A stretch of 64,000 bases of DNA from Ignavibacteria bacterium (GTDB taxonomy: Bacteria; Bacteroidota; Ignavibacteria; Tepidaquicellales; OLB5): NCBI GenBank assembly GCA_030835085.1, contig JAUQWQ010000158.1, positions 65,125 through 129,124 on the forward strand, read 5' to 3'. The translations under genes and the position numbers were made by a program. The notes under the pieces are model-generated. The model ran no database searches and had not been told where the DNA came from. It saw only the letters and a list, made by a program, of their open reading frames with translations. Shown here in pieces: positions 17,235 to 28,048 of the stretch; position 1 is the first letter of the stretch; every line of letters starts with the position of its first letter.

Positions 17235-20200
17235 TATTGTTCTGCCGGAATAATTATTTTTAAAATTGTACCTTTATTTTTTTCACCTTCAATAGTCAGT
17301 TTACCTTTAACAGAATATACACGTTCCTTTATTCCAACCAAGCCTAAAGACTTTGCATGCTGAATTTCATCTTCTGTAATTCCACGCCCGTTATCTTCAA
17401 TAGTAAGATAGATATTATTTCCGATTACTGAAAGACCAACTTTTGACCTTGCTGCACCTGAATGCCGGGCAACGTTAGTTAACGATTCCTGTATAATTCT
17501 GAAAATAGTATTTTCAAGCTGGTGGTTAAAATTAAGCTCATTTTTTGAAATTGAAACAATGCAGTCAATTCCGGTTCTTTTGGTAAACTCCTCTGCCTGC
17601 CATTCAATAGCATCTTTTAGACCCAGCTTATCCAGAACATCGGGTCTTAATTCCCGTGCTATTCTTCTTACTGAATTGATCGTCTGGTCAGTAATATCAG
17701 ACATAGATTTAAGTCCGTTTTGAAGATCATTCCAGTCCGGTTTGCCGCTTAACTTGATTTTTTCTATCTGCCTTGAAAGAAATGCGATATCCATTTTTAA
17801 AGCAGTAAGCTCCTGTCCCAGCTGGTCATGTATTTCCCTTGAGATCATGGTTCTTTCTTCTTCCCTGATAGTCTGTAAATGGGCAGCAAGCGCATGCAAT
17901 CTTTGATTTGATTCCTTTAAACGCTCTTCAGCCATTATCTTATCAGTAATATCAGTTGCTATAACTGTAAGACCTTCAGAGGAATTATTTTTTAAATATG
18001 GTATTGCCTGTACAGAATAGAATTTACCCTGCTCTGATTCAGAGCTTCTGACCGTAAAACTTTCAGCCTGTTTATCTGTAAATACTCTCTCTAAAATTTC
18101 TACAACCCTGTTCTGTTCGTCATCATGTACCAGTTTCAAACAGCTTAAACCGATTATTTCAGTCCTATCGTAATTATTATTAAACGACCTGTTTATACCG
18201 GTTACCAGATAATTGTTATCAATTGTAAATATAATACTTGGACTGTTTTCAAAAAGTGACCGCCATTTTTCTTCGCTTTCTTTCAGTTCATTTTCCATTT
18301 TACGCCTGAAAGAAATATCTATCATACTGCCAACCATCCTGTAAGGCTTGCCTGCTGTATTTTTAAGAATATATGCCCTGTCAAAAACATAGGCATAAGT
18401 GCCGTCTTTTTTAAGAAATGAATATTCATCAAACCAGAATTCATGGCCGGAATTAACGGCATTTTTAAGACCTTCAACAATTCTTTCCTTATCATCTTTG
18501 TGAATACGATCCTCCCATGAACCGATCTTTTCACCGATTTCATTATCATTATATCCAAAAAGATCTTTAAAACCATCATTCCACCAAACATTATCTGTAA
18601 CCAGGTCCCAATCCCACAATGCGTCATTGGTAGCTTTTGTAATTAATTTGAAGCGTTCATTAGTTTCATTTATTTCGCGCTCAGCCTTTTTTTGTCCGGT
18701 AAGATCCCTGAAAAAAACCTGGGCTCCTTTTTTACCGTCCTGGAAATAAGGAATGGCAGATACCATAACTTCGACTTCTTCACCATTGGTTTTCAAAAAT
18801 TTTTCTTCCATTTCAGCGGCCGGTATACCAAGTGCTATTTGTTCCTGCCTTTTCTGTACAACCGTCTTATAATCAGGATGGATCAGCTCGTAAATATTCC
18901 TTCCGGTTATACCTTTATACGAATCAGCTCCCAGAATTTTAAAACCTTCTGGATTAATATATGTAATATTGTTATCCAGATGCACAAAGATCCCGATCGG
19001 GGCTTTTTCTACGATATTCTTATATCGCTTCTCAATAAGATGCCTTTCATTTTCAAGCTCGATATATTCCAAAGCAAATGATATGTCTTCTGATAATTCA
19101 AGCAATAATTCAGTTTCTGTTTTGCCGAAGAAGTTCTTTTTATCAGAATAAATATTATATACTGCAACAACATTGTTCCTTACTTCAATAGGGAAAGTTG
19201 CAAAAGATCTGAAACCTTTTAAAAGAGTTTCAGCTTTCCATTTCATCAGTAATGGGTCATTTTCCACATCATTGCTTACATAATATATATTCTCTTTAAA
19301 AGCCCTTACGATCGGTCCCCTTATATTATCCGGCTCATAAATAGAAATATCCAGCTTTTCAGTATAATTTTCAGAATTACCGAATTGGTACGCTGAATAA
19401 ATTTTACCGGTTTCTTTTTCCGCTAGTCCTATCCAAGCAAGACGGAACATTCCAAATTCTACGGCAAGGCGGCATGCATCTTTCAATATCTGTTCTTTAT
19501 TATTAGCTCTCAATATAAGCTGATTCATGTTTGTCATCAGCGAATAGATCCGGTTGTGATACTTTATTCTCTCACCAGATTCAAATCTTTCAGTTATATC
19601 AAGTGATGTCCCGAACATACCGGTTAATTTACCTGATGAATCTTTATTAATAATACAGTTTGTGAGAAGGTATTTTTCCTTTCCGGCAGAATCAGTTATC
19701 CTGCTTTCATATTGCAAAAATTCATTTCCCTGTTTAATTGCTTCCCTGATAGCTTTTACATCAATTTCAATTTGTTCATTTGTCGCAAAATCGGTAAATT
19801 TTTTCCCTATCATATCCTCGGGCGCTAAGCCGTATATTTCTCTGGAAGCATTGTTTACAAATGATATAATATTTTTTTCATCAGTAGCCCAGATAAGTTC
19901 ATGGGAAGCTTCGACTAAGGTCCGGTATTTGCTTTCGCTGCTGATAAGCTTCTTTTCAATAATCTTCCTTGAAGATAGATCGTGAATAATATGTATAAAT
20001 TCTACATTATTATTTCTGACTACAGCCCTTGTACTTATTTCAACCGGTATAATTTCACCGTTTTTCTTCCTGTGATTTATCTCAAATTCTGTCCCGGTAT
20101 TATTTATAACATCATTCATTTGCTTCCGTATAAAGTCAATATCATTATATTCATGAATATCTTTAATGGACAGTTTCATGAACTCACCCTGCGAATAACC

Positions 20201-20536
20201 ATATAATGCACATGCTTTGGTATTTGCTTCTATTATTCTGTAATCTTTATCCAGAATTAAAATAGGATCATTTGCGCTGTTAAATATATTTTTCCATTTA
20301 GCTTCAGATTCAGAAATATCCGTTTCAAGTTTTTCTCTCAGTCTTTCACGTCTTTTTATAACAAAATACAACAGCAAAGATGTTGAAAGAATAAAGAAGA
20401 TTCCTTTGTAAAATTCAAACCTGAGGCTTAATTCAGCACCTTTCGTAATATACCTGACAACTTCACCTGAAACCGTAATCCATAAAATACCGAACACAAG
20501 ATAGACTAAAGTAACAAAAAGAGCAGAAGATCTCAT
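17234..20536 (-). CDS. Membrane multi-PAS/GAF histidine kinase, NarX/DegS type (HisKA_3)
   Basis: The track start (20560) is TTG; the ATG at 20536 (MRSSALFVTLVYLVFG) is preferred, giving 1100 aa. Two membrane helices near the N-terminus (ALFVTLVYLVFGILWITV and IFFILSTSLLLYFVI) are followed by PAS domains, a GAF-like domain at about 340-510, three more PAS domains to about 880, then HisKA_3 with EERTMISREIHDQLGQELTA and a HATPase (NVARHSGAAR, IEDNGRGI). HisKA_3 kinases signal to LuxR-type regulators, and the gene just downstream, overlapping by one base, is one. The many PAS domains suggest sensing of several cues; none is identifiable. Confidence 0.92.
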   Translation of the reverse strand: MRSSALFVTLVYLVFGILWITVSGEVVRYITKGAELSLRFEFYKGIFFILSTSLLLYFVIKRRERLREKLETDISESEAKWKNIFNSANDPILILDKDYRIIEANTKACALYGYSQGEFMKLSIKDIHEYNDIDFIRKQMNDVINNTGTEFEINHRKKNGEIIPVEISTRAVVRNNNVEFIHIIHDLSSRKIIEKKLISSESKYRTLVEASHELIWATDEKNIISFVNNASREIYGLAPEDMIGKKFTDFATNEQIEIDVKAIREAIKQGNEFLQYESRITDSAGKEKYLLTNCIINKDSSGKLTGMFGTSLDITERFESGERIKYHNRIYSLMTNMNQLILRANNKEQILKDACRLAVEFGMFRLAWIGLAEKETGKIYSAYQFGNSENYTEKLDISIYEPDNIRGPIVRAFKENIYYVSNDVENDPLLMKWKAETLLKGFRSFATFPIEVRNNVVAVYNIYSDKKNFFGKTETELLLELSEDISFALEYIELENERHLIEKRYKNIVEKAPIGIFVHLDNNITYINPEGFKILGADSYKGITGRNIYELIHPDYKTVVQKRQEQIALGIPAAEMEEKFLKTNGEEVEVMVSAIPYFQDGKKGAQVFFRDLTGQKKAEREINETNERFKLITKATNDALWDWDLVTDNVWWNDGFKDLFGYNDNEIGEKIGSWEDRIHKDDKERIVEGLKNAVNSGHEFWFDEYSFLKKDGTYAYVFDRAYILKNTAGKPYRMVGSMIDISFRRKMENELKESEEKWRSLFENSPSIIFTIDNNYLVTGINRSFNNNYDRTEIIGLSCLKLVHDDEQNRVVEILERVFTDKQAESFTVRSSESEQGKFYSVQAIPYLKNNSSEGLTVIATDITDKIMAEERLKESNQRLHALAAHLQTIREEERTMISREIHDQLGQELTALKMDIAFLSRQIEKIKLSGKPDWNDLQNGLKSMSDITDQTINSVRRIARELRPDVLDKLGLKDAIEWQAEEFTKRTGIDCIVSISKNELNFNHQLENTIFRIIQESLTNVARHSGAARSKVGLSVIGNNIYLTIEDNGRGITEDEIQHAKSLGLVGIKERVYSVKGKLTIEGEKNKGTILKIIIPAEQ

Positions 20537-20832
20537 TTTATTTTGTTTTGCAGGATTCAAATAATTAGTTTAAAACAAAATTTAAAAAATCAGTTAGATA
20601 AATAAATTTAAAAAGTGGGGTAACATTAAAATTATACTTATTTGCAGGGAATATTGTAGTTTTTTTTGCCTGAGTTAAACAATCCTGCAAAATATTTAAT
20701 TATAATATAAATAATAATTTAATCATAAAATATGCTATACAGGGAAAGCGTGAGAATAATTACGGCAATAAAATCCTTTAAATTGTAAAAATTTCCTTAT
20801 TTCCTTAAATTATGACTATGCTATATAAAAAA

Positions 20833-22122
20833 TCAGGAATTCATTAAATCCTCTATTTCATCAGCTTCTGACGGAACACCGGCCATAAAATCAACATTTC
20901 CTTTTTTAGTTATCAGAATATCGTTTTCAATTCTGATACCAAGTTTTTCCTCCCTGATATAAATACCGGGCTCACAGGTTAAAACCATTCCCGGCTTAAC
21001 AGGTACATCAAACTCACCGACATCATGTACACCAAGACCAAGAAAATGTGAAACATCATGCGGGTAATATTTCTTAAATTCAGCAGATTTTATTTTAATA
21101 TCTTTAACATCACCCGTTTTTACAAGTTTAAGATCTAGCAGTTCTTTGGCTATCAGCTCTCTTGTGACCATAATAATATCTCTTACAGATTTACCGGGTT
21201 TCATTTCCTTTATAGTGCCTTTCATAGCACGAAGTACCCCGTTATATACTTCTTTTTGCCGTTTGGTAAATTTGCCGTTTACAGGGATAGATCTTGTCAT
21301 ATCTGCATTATAATTTGCCCACCCAGCTGCAACATCAAGAAGCAATACATCACCGGAATTACAGGGATCATCATTCTTTACATAATGCAAAAAGCAGGCA
21401 TTTTCTCCGGATGCAATAATAGGTTCATAATCGGCAAAGCTTGCTCCTTGTTTAATATATTCATGTGCGAGCTCAGCTTCAACTTCATACTCCATAACAC
21501 CGGGTTTCACAAATTTAAGCAGTCTTCTGAATCCATCGCCTGTAATATTGCAGGCATTTTGCAGCAATTCAATTTCCGTATCAGATTTTATTACCCTTAA
21601 ACTGTAAATCAGAGGTGATATCCTGTGATATGAATGAAGTGGGTAATATTTTTTACAATGATTAATGAACCTGATATCCCGGCTTTCTACAATATTTTTA
21701 GACCTGTCATGGTCATTGGTATTCATGTAAATATTATCAGTGCTGCACATCAGGTCATGCAATGCATCTTCAAATCTTGAAAGTTCAAATACAGTTTTAA
21801 TTCCGGAAATTTCAGAAGCATGCTGAACAGAAAGCTTTTTGCCTTCCCATACTTCAAGGTCAGGATTGTAATCTCTGATAAACAGAATTTCTTTGTGTTC
21901 TTTTGTTTTACTCCCGGGGTTAAGGATCAAAATTGTTTCTTCCTGCATTATACCGGTTAGATAGAACAGATCACTGTTTTGAATAAATTTAACGGTGCCA
22001 TCTGCATTAGAAGGCAGTATATCATTAGAATTAATAATTGCTGCAGAATCCTTCATCATTAATGAAGAAAGTTTTTTACGGTTTTCTGTGAAAAAAGAGC
22101 TATTTATTGATATTTTTTTCAT
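20833..22122 (-). CDS. pepP: Xaa-Pro aminopeptidase (M24, PepP type)
   Basis: Cytosolic dinuclear-metal peptidase removing an N-terminal residue ahead of proline. The track start at 22146 is a TTG; the ATG at 22122 (MKKISINSSFF) is preferred (429 aa). An aminopeptidase-P N-terminal domain (about 1-150) precedes the pita-bread fold with its ligands: Asp in LLLDVAAGW and NADMTRS, His in HDVSHFLGLGVHD, Glu in TCEPGIYI and RIENDILI. It sits between two histidine kinase genes on the same strand but is separated by gaps of 68-300 bp, so it is probably its own unit. Confidence 0.93.
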   Translation of the reverse strand: MKKISINSSFFTENRKKLSSLMMKDSAAIINSNDILPSNADGTVKFIQNSDLFYLTGIMQEETILILNPGSKTKEHKEILFIRDYNPDLEVWEGKKLSVQHASEISGIKTVFELSRFEDALHDLMCSTDNIYMNTNDHDRSKNIVESRDIRFINHCKKYYPLHSYHRISPLIYSLRVIKSDTEIELLQNACNITGDGFRRLLKFVKPGVMEYEVEAELAHEYIKQGASFADYEPIIASGENACFLHYVKNDDPCNSGDVLLLDVAAGWANYNADMTRSIPVNGKFTKRQKEVYNGVLRAMKGTIKEMKPGKSVRDIIMVTRELIAKELLDLKLVKTGDVKDIKIKSAEFKKYYPHDVSHFLGLGVHDVGEFDVPVKPGMVLTCEPGIYIREEKLGIRIENDILITKKGNVDFMAGVPSEADEIEDLMNS

Positions 22123-22214
22123 AATTGCCTGCTTAGGGTCTCCCAAAAAATACTAAATTTATAAGTTAAATTATTAAATTTATGCAATATATTAAGAATA
22201 TACTTAAATATTAA

Positions 22215-25200
22215 TTAAGAATTTCGTTCTTTATAATCTGCGCTTCTGAAATGTATCCTGAATTCAGAACCACCTGAAGTTACTATTTCAATTATCCCGC
22301 CAAGCTGTTTTACAAGTGTATGTACCAGTTTAAGACCAAAAGAGCCGGAGTTTTCTATATCTGGTTTAACTTTCATCCCGATACCGTCATCTCTTATCAG
22401 CAGCCAGTATTCTTTGTTATATTCATCATATGCTGCGTTAATATATACATTTCCCTTTCTGCTCTCCGGAAAAGCATGTTTCAGAGAATTGGATACAAGT
22501 TCATTAACTATTAATCCGGCAGGAATTGCATTATCAATAGACATGATCATATTCCTGACATCGGTATGGATCTTTACCCTGTCTTCAAGTATTCCATATG
22601 AATGCTGAAGGTGTGTTGTTACAGTTTCAATATAATCTTTAAAATCGATATGAGCCAGGTCCCTTGTCTGATATAATTTCTGATGTATCAGAGACATTGA
22701 CTGTACTCTGTTCTGGCTTTCCCTGAAAAGCTGTTTGATCTTCTCGTCATGTACATATCCAGCCTGCAGCTTAAGAAGACTGGTAACGATCTGCAGATTA
22801 TTTTTTACCCTGTGATGAATTTCTTTGAGAAGTATATCTTTTTCGATCAATGAACGCTTAAGCGCTTCTTCAGACCTTTTCTTTTCTGTAATATCTCTCT
22901 GAACTCCCCAGATGTTAGTTAAAAAACCGCTTTCTACCACACCTGAAATATTTACAATAAAGAATTTTTCCCTGCCCGATTCATCATACTCAACAGTTTC
23001 ATCTTCTATAACACTGTATTCCTGCGTAACGAATTTTAGAATTCTGGAATTATAATCAGGGTTCTGAAATTTTAATTTCGTAACATTTTTGCCTATAATT
23101 TTTTCAGGTCTGTCTTCATCATACATTCTTGCAAATACATTATTGCATTCAGCAATATAAACGTTTTTCCGGATCAGCTGGACCTGCTCATCTGCAGCCA
23201 GATCAATTGATACTGGTTTCTTGAATTCCAGCCTGAAGATTCCTTCGGAACTGTGCTCAACAAAATTCCTGTACTTTTCTTCGCTTAACCTGATTTTCTC
23301 CTGGTTCCTTATACTTTCGGTAATATCAGTAGCTATTCCTAATACAGCTTTTTTACCATTATACTGAATGACCCTGGCGCTGTAATTAAGCCATTTAGTT
23401 TCTTTATTTTTTGTGATTATCTTCATTTCATAATTATCAGGTACATTTTCACCTTTTTGGCGTTTTTCACCCCGGGTTTTAACAGTATCCCTGAAATCTT
23501 CATGTAATAAATCCCAAAAATTCATCTTTAAGATCTCCTGAGTATTATATCCGGTAATAATTTCTGAATAAGGGTTAGCATAAACAAACTTGTCATCCTG
23601 AAATATTACTACCTGTGCCGGCATCGATTCTGCAACAGCCCGGAATTTCTCTTCACTTAGCTTTAAAATTTCTTCAGAATACTTACGGTCCGTCATATCA
23701 CGCTGAATGCCGATATAACCTGTAAAATTCTTTTTACTGTCATAAAGGCAGTAGTAATCACCTTCTATGAAAATACTGCTTCCATCTGCTTTTGTGAAAT
23801 ATTCCTTTACATGAGAAGAACCTTCATCAAGAAATGACTTCCATCTTTTCCTGCCGTCAGCTCCTTTTTTACTATAATAACCATAAACTTCTGCTTTCAT
23901 AACTTCATCAGCAGCAAAGCCAAACTGCATAGCAAAAGGTTCATTTGCCCTGATAATTTTTATATTCTTAATAATGCTTTCAAGCTGTTTATCATTACTT
24001 TTGCCTTTATCCCATTTAACCGGTACATCCAATTTGGCAATAAAAATACCGTCGGTTGACTGCATGAAGAAAGCATCGAGATATTGTTTCGATTCTATTA
24101 GAATCTCTTCATACTCTTTTTGTTTGTTAATATTCAGGTATATCTGGTTCACTGCTTCAATCGTACCGTCAGGCAAGTGATCAGCATAATGATAACTATC
24201 TAACCAGATCATCTCATTGTCCTTGTTCTTTATCCTGTACACAAGGTTTTTGATATCCTTACAGCCGTTTTTGATCCAGCCGGTATATTTTTTTATTACA
24301 TCAACCCTGTCTTCAGGATGTATCATATTGAAGTATTCTTCATTGGAAAGGGCATTGAATTCTTCAAGTGAGTAACCGGATTGACGTACAAATTCATCGT
24401 TGACAAATTCATACAGATTGGTTTTAATCAATAACCTGGTAATCGCAAACGGAGAGTTTTTGATCAGGTTCCTGTATTTATTCTCGCTACCCAGCAGAGC
24501 CCGCTGATAATCGGTACCAGAAGTAATGTTAATAAAAACTGCAAGAACTTCCGAGGCCGAATATTTGTAAAATTTGGTTTCATACCTGAATTTATTTTCA
24601 TTTACCTTAATAATATGCTCAAACGAATTTTCATTACCGGTATTAAGCGTATCTTCGATCAGAAGTGAAAACTTGTTCCCGGTTCTGCCGGGAAAAACCT
24701 TGCGAATATCTGAATTAACAAAATGAACAGCAGGAAATTTTTCATCAACAGCTATGCTGTTTACGGCTGAAATAATACCATTGCTGCTTATAATAAATGC
24801 GGTATTTTCAAGTGAGTTGAAAAGAACGTCATTATTTTTTTTGGATACTGATAATTGCTCCTCGATCTCTTTAAAGTTTTTTTCTGATTCATGCCTGTAT
24901 AAAGCCATCCTGATACATGAATTAAGATCACGATCATTGAGTGGCTTTAGTAAAAAGCCGTAAGGATTTGTAGTTTTGCTTCTTTCGATTGTTTCATCAT
25001 CATAATGTGCGGTTAAATATACCACAGGAATTTTATTCTGAATATTCAGAAGTCTTGCGGTTTCTATGCCGTCAAGCTCTCCTTTTAACGAAATATCCAT
25101 TAAGACAATATCCGGGTTTGCCTGATTAATGACCTTTAATGCTTCTTCTCCGCGGTCATTTATACCAACAATTTCATAGTTCAGCTTCTCAAGAGTTTTC

Positions 25201-25259
25201 TTGATATCCAGCGCTGTAATGGATTCATCTTCAATTATAAAAACTCTTGCTATAGGCAT
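22215..25259 (-). CDS. Hybrid sensor kinase: N-terminal receiver, multiple PAS, HisKA_2
   Basis: 1014 aa. Residues 1-120 are a receiver ([11 protein letters not shown], phosphoacceptor Asp55 in [18 protein letters not shown]). About five PAS domains follow (e.g. [48 protein letters not shown]), then the HisKA_2 helix [20 protein letters not shown] at about 815 and a HATPase ([21 protein letters not shown]). No membrane segment. The C-terminal kinase is a close relative of the one at 14575. With the receiver at the front, it could accept phosphate from another kinase in this island. Confidence 0.92.
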   Translation of the reverse strand: MPIARVFIIEDESITALDIKKTLEKLNYEIVGINDRGEEALKVINQANPDIVLMDISLKGELDGIETARLLNIQNKIPVVYLTAHYDDETIERSKTTNPYGFLLKPLNDRDLNSCIRMALYRHESEKNFKEIEEQLSVSKKNNDVLFNSLENTAFIISSNGIISAVNSIAVDEKFPAVHFVNSDIRKVFPGRTGNKFSLLIEDTLNTGNENSFEHIIKVNENKFRYETKFYKYSASEVLAVFINITSGTDYQRALLGSENKYRNLIKNSPFAITRLLIKTNLYEFVNDEFVRQSGYSLEEFNALSNEEYFNMIHPEDRVDVIKKYTGWIKNGCKDIKNLVYRIKNKDNEMIWLDSYHYADHLPDGTIEAVNQIYLNINKQKEYEEILIESKQYLDAFFMQSTDGIFIAKLDVPVKWDKGKSNDKQLESIIKNIKIIRANEPFAMQFGFAADEVMKAEVYGYYSKKGADGRKRWKSFLDEGSSHVKEYFTKADGSSIFIEGDYYCLYDSKKNFTGYIGIQRDMTDRKYSEEILKLSEEKFRAVAESMPAQVVIFQDDKFVYANPYSEIITGYNTQEILKMNFWDLLHEDFRDTVKTRGEKRQKGENVPDNYEMKIITKNKETKWLNYSARVIQYNGKKAVLGIATDITESIRNQEKIRLSEEKYRNFVEHSSEGIFRLEFKKPVSIDLAADEQVQLIRKNVYIAECNNVFARMYDEDRPEKIIGKNVTKLKFQNPDYNSRILKFVTQEYSVIEDETVEYDESGREKFFIVNISGVVESGFLTNIWGVQRDITEKKRSEEALKRSLIEKDILLKEIHHRVKNNLQIVTSLLKLQAGYVHDEKIKQLFRESQNRVQSMSLIHQKLYQTRDLAHIDFKDYIETVTTHLQHSYGILEDRVKIHTDVRNMIMSIDNAIPAGLIVNELVSNSLKHAFPESRKGNVYINAAYDEYNKEYWLLIRDDGIGMKVKPDIENSGSFGLKLVHTLVKQLGGIIEIVTSGGSEFRIHFRSADYKERNS

Positions 25260-25436
25260 AGTTTAAAATAAACAGGAAAGTTTAAAAAGCCGGGAATTGA
25301 ATATAATTATAATAGTGCTTTTTAGTTCTATCTAATAAATACGTTTGGATAGCAAAATTAACTACATTTTTATTTAAAAAAAGCCGATTTATTTGTATTT
25401 TCAGCTATTGCAGTATAAAAATGCCATTTTTAATAC

Positions 25437-25463
25437 AAAAACCCGTCAAATTGACGGGTTTTT
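25437..25463 (-). terminator. Terminator of tRNA-Thr
   Basis: ACCCGTC-AAATT-GACGGGT with A/T runs on both sides; on the minus strand it ends in TTTTT a few bases after the tRNA-Thr CCA end. Confidence 0.85.
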
Positions 25464-25466
25464 ATT

Positions 25467-25541
25467 TGGAGCTGGCGAAGGGAGTTGAACCCCCGACCTG
25501 CGCATTACAAGTGCGCTGCTCTACCACTGAGCTACGCCAGC
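25467..25541 (-). tRNA. tRNA-Thr(TGT)
   Basis: Cloverleaf with acceptor GCTGGCG / CGCCAGC, D arm GCTCAGTGGTAGAGC, anticodon arm GCGCA-CTTGTAA-TGCGC (anticodon TGT, Thr ACA), and T arm CGGGGG-TTCAACT-CCC. The CCA end is encoded (TCCA), unlike the tRNA-Ser in this window. A terminator follows at once. Confidence 0.96.
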
Positions 25542-25609
25542 ATTTTAATACTATTCAAAACAGATTACAAACATAAAAATTTAATCAAACACCTTCAATA
25601 CTGAAAATA

Positions 25610-26206
25610 TTACATAGTATTTTCAAGTTCTAGGAACTTTACAAGGCTTTTAAGCGCTTTTCCACGGTGCGAAATTTCGTTTTTTATATCGTTGCCAAGT
25701 TCAGCAAAGGTCTTTGTATAACCAACCGGCATAAATAACGGGTCATATCCAAAACCCCGGTTCCCCCTAGGTTGAAAAATTATAATACCTTCACATTCAC
25801 CTTCAAATACTCTGTTATTCAATCCATCATGCATAACAATAACACATTTAAATCTTGCGGTTCTTTTATTTAATTCAGTTTCACCAAGTTCTGCAAGCAG
25901 CATTGTATTATTTTTTTCATCATTTGCACCAATACCGCTATACCTGGCTGAAAAAACGCCGGGTCTGCCTTCCAACAAGTCAACTTCCAGTCCGGAATCA
26001 TCTGCTAAAACCGGTATTTTAATAATATCAAATACAGCTTTCGCTTTGATCTTTGCATTTTCTTCAAAAGTTGTGCCGGTTTCTTCAATTTCTGGTATAC
26101 CCGGTGTATCAAGTAACGAAAATATTTCAAATCCCAATGGAGAAAGATAAGATTTTATCTCACTGATCTTTCCTTTATTTTTTGAAGCAACAAATATTTT
26201 TTTCAT
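25610..26206 (-). CDS. rdgB: XTP/dITP pyrophosphatase (RdgB/HAM1)
   Basis: 198-aa house-cleaning enzyme that hydrolyses non-canonical purine triphosphates (ITP, XTP, dITP) to monophosphates. Family motifs are complete: FVASKNKGKISEIKSYL at the start, LADDSGLEVDLLEGRPGVFS in the middle, GNRGFGYDPLFMP and SHRGKALKSL towards the end. It starts 9 bp after the stop of the ABC exporter subunit upstream and is the last gene of that apparent operon. Confidence 0.95.
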   Translation of the reverse strand: MKKIFVASKNKGKISEIKSYLSPLGFEIFSLLDTPGIPEIEETGTTFEENAKIKAKAVFDIIKIPVLADDSGLEVDLLEGRPGVFSARYSGIGANDEKNNTMLLAELGETELNKRTARFKCVIVMHDGLNNRVFEGECEGIIIFQPRGNRGFGYDPLFMPVGYTKTFAELGNDIKNEISHRGKALKSLVKFLELENTM

Positions 26207-26215
26207 ATAGAAAAA

Positions 26216-28024
26216 TTAAACAAATGAATCTTTATACTGCAGCTGGTACAGCCTGGAATAGATTCCGCCAAGCTCAAGAAGCTGCTGATGGGTACCAGTT
26301 TCCCTGATTTCTCCTTTATGCATAACAATTATTTTGTCGCATTTCTGGATTGTTGAAAGTCTGTGTGCAATAATTATTGAAGTTCTGCCATCCATAAGCT
26401 TGTCAATTGCGTTCTGTATCAATATTTCACTGTGTGTATCTACGCTTGAGGTAGCTTCATCAAGTATAAGAATTTTGGGATCATATGCCAGTGCCCTTGC
26501 GAAAGTTATTAGCTGCCGCTCACCCTGTGAGAGCGTCACACCCCGTTCTTTCACATTCTGACCATAACCGAGGGGAAGCTTGCTTATAAAATGATCAATA
26601 CCGATAACTAATGCTGCTTCTTTTATCCTGCTTTCAGGAATTGAATTATTATTGAGGCTTATATTATTTGAGATCGAATCAGAAAAAAGGAATATATCCT
26701 GTACAACAAGTCCTATATTTTTTCTGAGCTCGCTTTGTTTAATATCTTTTATGTTTATACCGTCAACGGTAATTTCACCAGCTTGTGCATCATAAAACCG
26801 GCACAGCAGGTTCATTATAGATGACTTCCCTGCTCCTGTTGCTCCTACGAATGCAACTTTTTCTCCCTGTTTGATATTAAATGAAATGTCTTTAAGGACA
26901 TAATCTTGTTTTATATATGCGAAAGAAACGTTTTTAAACTCAATGTTTCCTTTGCAATTATTCAGCGGAATTGGTTTTTCGGAGTCTTTGATAACAGCCT
27001 GGCGGTCAAGAAGTTTAAATATCCTTTCAGATGAAGCCATTGCTGTCTGCATGATATTATATTTTTCTGAAAGGTCCCTGATTGGCCTGAAAAACATTTC
27101 GGAATATTGAATGAACGATATAAGTATTCCGATAGTTAAAGCCCCTTTGATTGCTTCACCTCCGCCATACCAGATAATAAGGGCACCTGATACAGCGCCG
27201 ATAAGCTCTACAACAGGGAAAAATATTGAATAATAGAAAACAGATTTTTTATTGGCTTTGGTATGATCGTAATTAATTTTTTTAAAATCTTCAAGAGTTC
27301 TTTTTTCTTTGCTGAAAATTTTTACAACAAGTATACCGCTGATATGTTCCTGCAGGAATGAATTCATCTTAGCAAGGTAGAATCTGACATCCCGGAAAGC
27401 TGTACGCACTTTGCGCCTGAATATTACAGTTGCGTAAATAAGGGGAAATACTACCGATAAAGCAATCAGGGTTAATTGCCAGCTTAAACTGAACATAAAA
27501 AATAAGATCCCGCCGATTATGAATACATCAGCAAAGACCATTACAATACCGCTTGAAAACATTTCATTCAGAACTTCTATATCATTTGTAAGCCTGGTAA
27601 CAAGCCTTCCAACCGGATTTTTATCAAAAAAACTCATGGATAGTTTCTGGATATGCTCAAAAAGCTCCATTCTCAGGTCATATATGGTTTTTTGCCCTAT
27701 CCATTGGGTTAGATAAGTCATTGTATACTGAAGCAGTCCCTGGAAAATCAATGTAGCTAGTAATATAAGAATTATTTTTGTAAGTCCGGCAGAATCTTTA
27801 TTAACAATATAATTATCAATAGCAATTTTTGTTAAATATGGTCTGATAGTACTTAACATTGCAACGCCAATTGTGAGAATTATGGCAATAATTACCCACT
27901 TAGTATAAGGTTTAAGGTACCTTATAAGCCGTTTCATTAAACGGGCATCATAAGCTTTACCAAGAACTTCTTCCTGCTCGTTATCTTCGTGTTCAACGGT
28001 ATTTTTTTTCTTTTCTTCTGCCAA
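26216..28024 (-). CDS. ABC exporter half-transporter, subunit with canonical Walker B
   Basis: 602 aa; TTG start (LAEEKKKN...), no good ATG before the first membrane helix. A charged N-terminal tail and six membrane helices (about 35-320) precede an ATPase domain: Walker A GATGAGKSS, signature LSQGE (non-canonical), Walker B ILILDEATSSVD with the catalytic Glu, switch His in IIIAHRLST. Together with the gene upstream it should form a heterodimeric type IV exporter of lipids, peptides or drugs. Its canonical Walker B would pair with the LSGGQ of the partner to form the active ATP site, while its LSQGE faces the partner's degenerate site. Confidence 0.9.
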   Translation of the reverse strand: MAEEKKKNTVEHEDNEQEEVLGKAYDARLMKRLIRYLKPYTKWVIIAIILTIGVAMLSTIRPYLTKIAIDNYIVNKDSAGLTKIILILLATLIFQGLLQYTMTYLTQWIGQKTIYDLRMELFEHIQKLSMSFFDKNPVGRLVTRLTNDIEVLNEMFSSGIVMVFADVFIIGGILFFMFSLSWQLTLIALSVVFPLIYATVIFRRKVRTAFRDVRFYLAKMNSFLQEHISGILVVKIFSKEKRTLEDFKKINYDHTKANKKSVFYYSIFFPVVELIGAVSGALIIWYGGGEAIKGALTIGILISFIQYSEMFFRPIRDLSEKYNIMQTAMASSERIFKLLDRQAVIKDSEKPIPLNNCKGNIEFKNVSFAYIKQDYVLKDISFNIKQGEKVAFVGATGAGKSSIMNLLCRFYDAQAGEITVDGINIKDIKQSELRKNIGLVVQDIFLFSDSISNNISLNNNSIPESRIKEAALVIGIDHFISKLPLGYGQNVKERGVTLSQGERQLITFARALAYDPKILILDEATSSVDTHSEILIQNAIDKLMDGRTSIIIAHRLSTIQKCDKIIVMHKGEIRETGTHQQLLELGGIYSRLYQLQYKDSFV

Positions 28025-28048
28025 GCTAATAATTATTCCGGGAAATTT

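Noticed and set aside
18692-19081. 129-aa plus-strand ORF inside the large histidine kinase
   Set aside because: Antisense of PAS-domain coding sequence; Phe/Tyr-rich composition is typical of such shadows.
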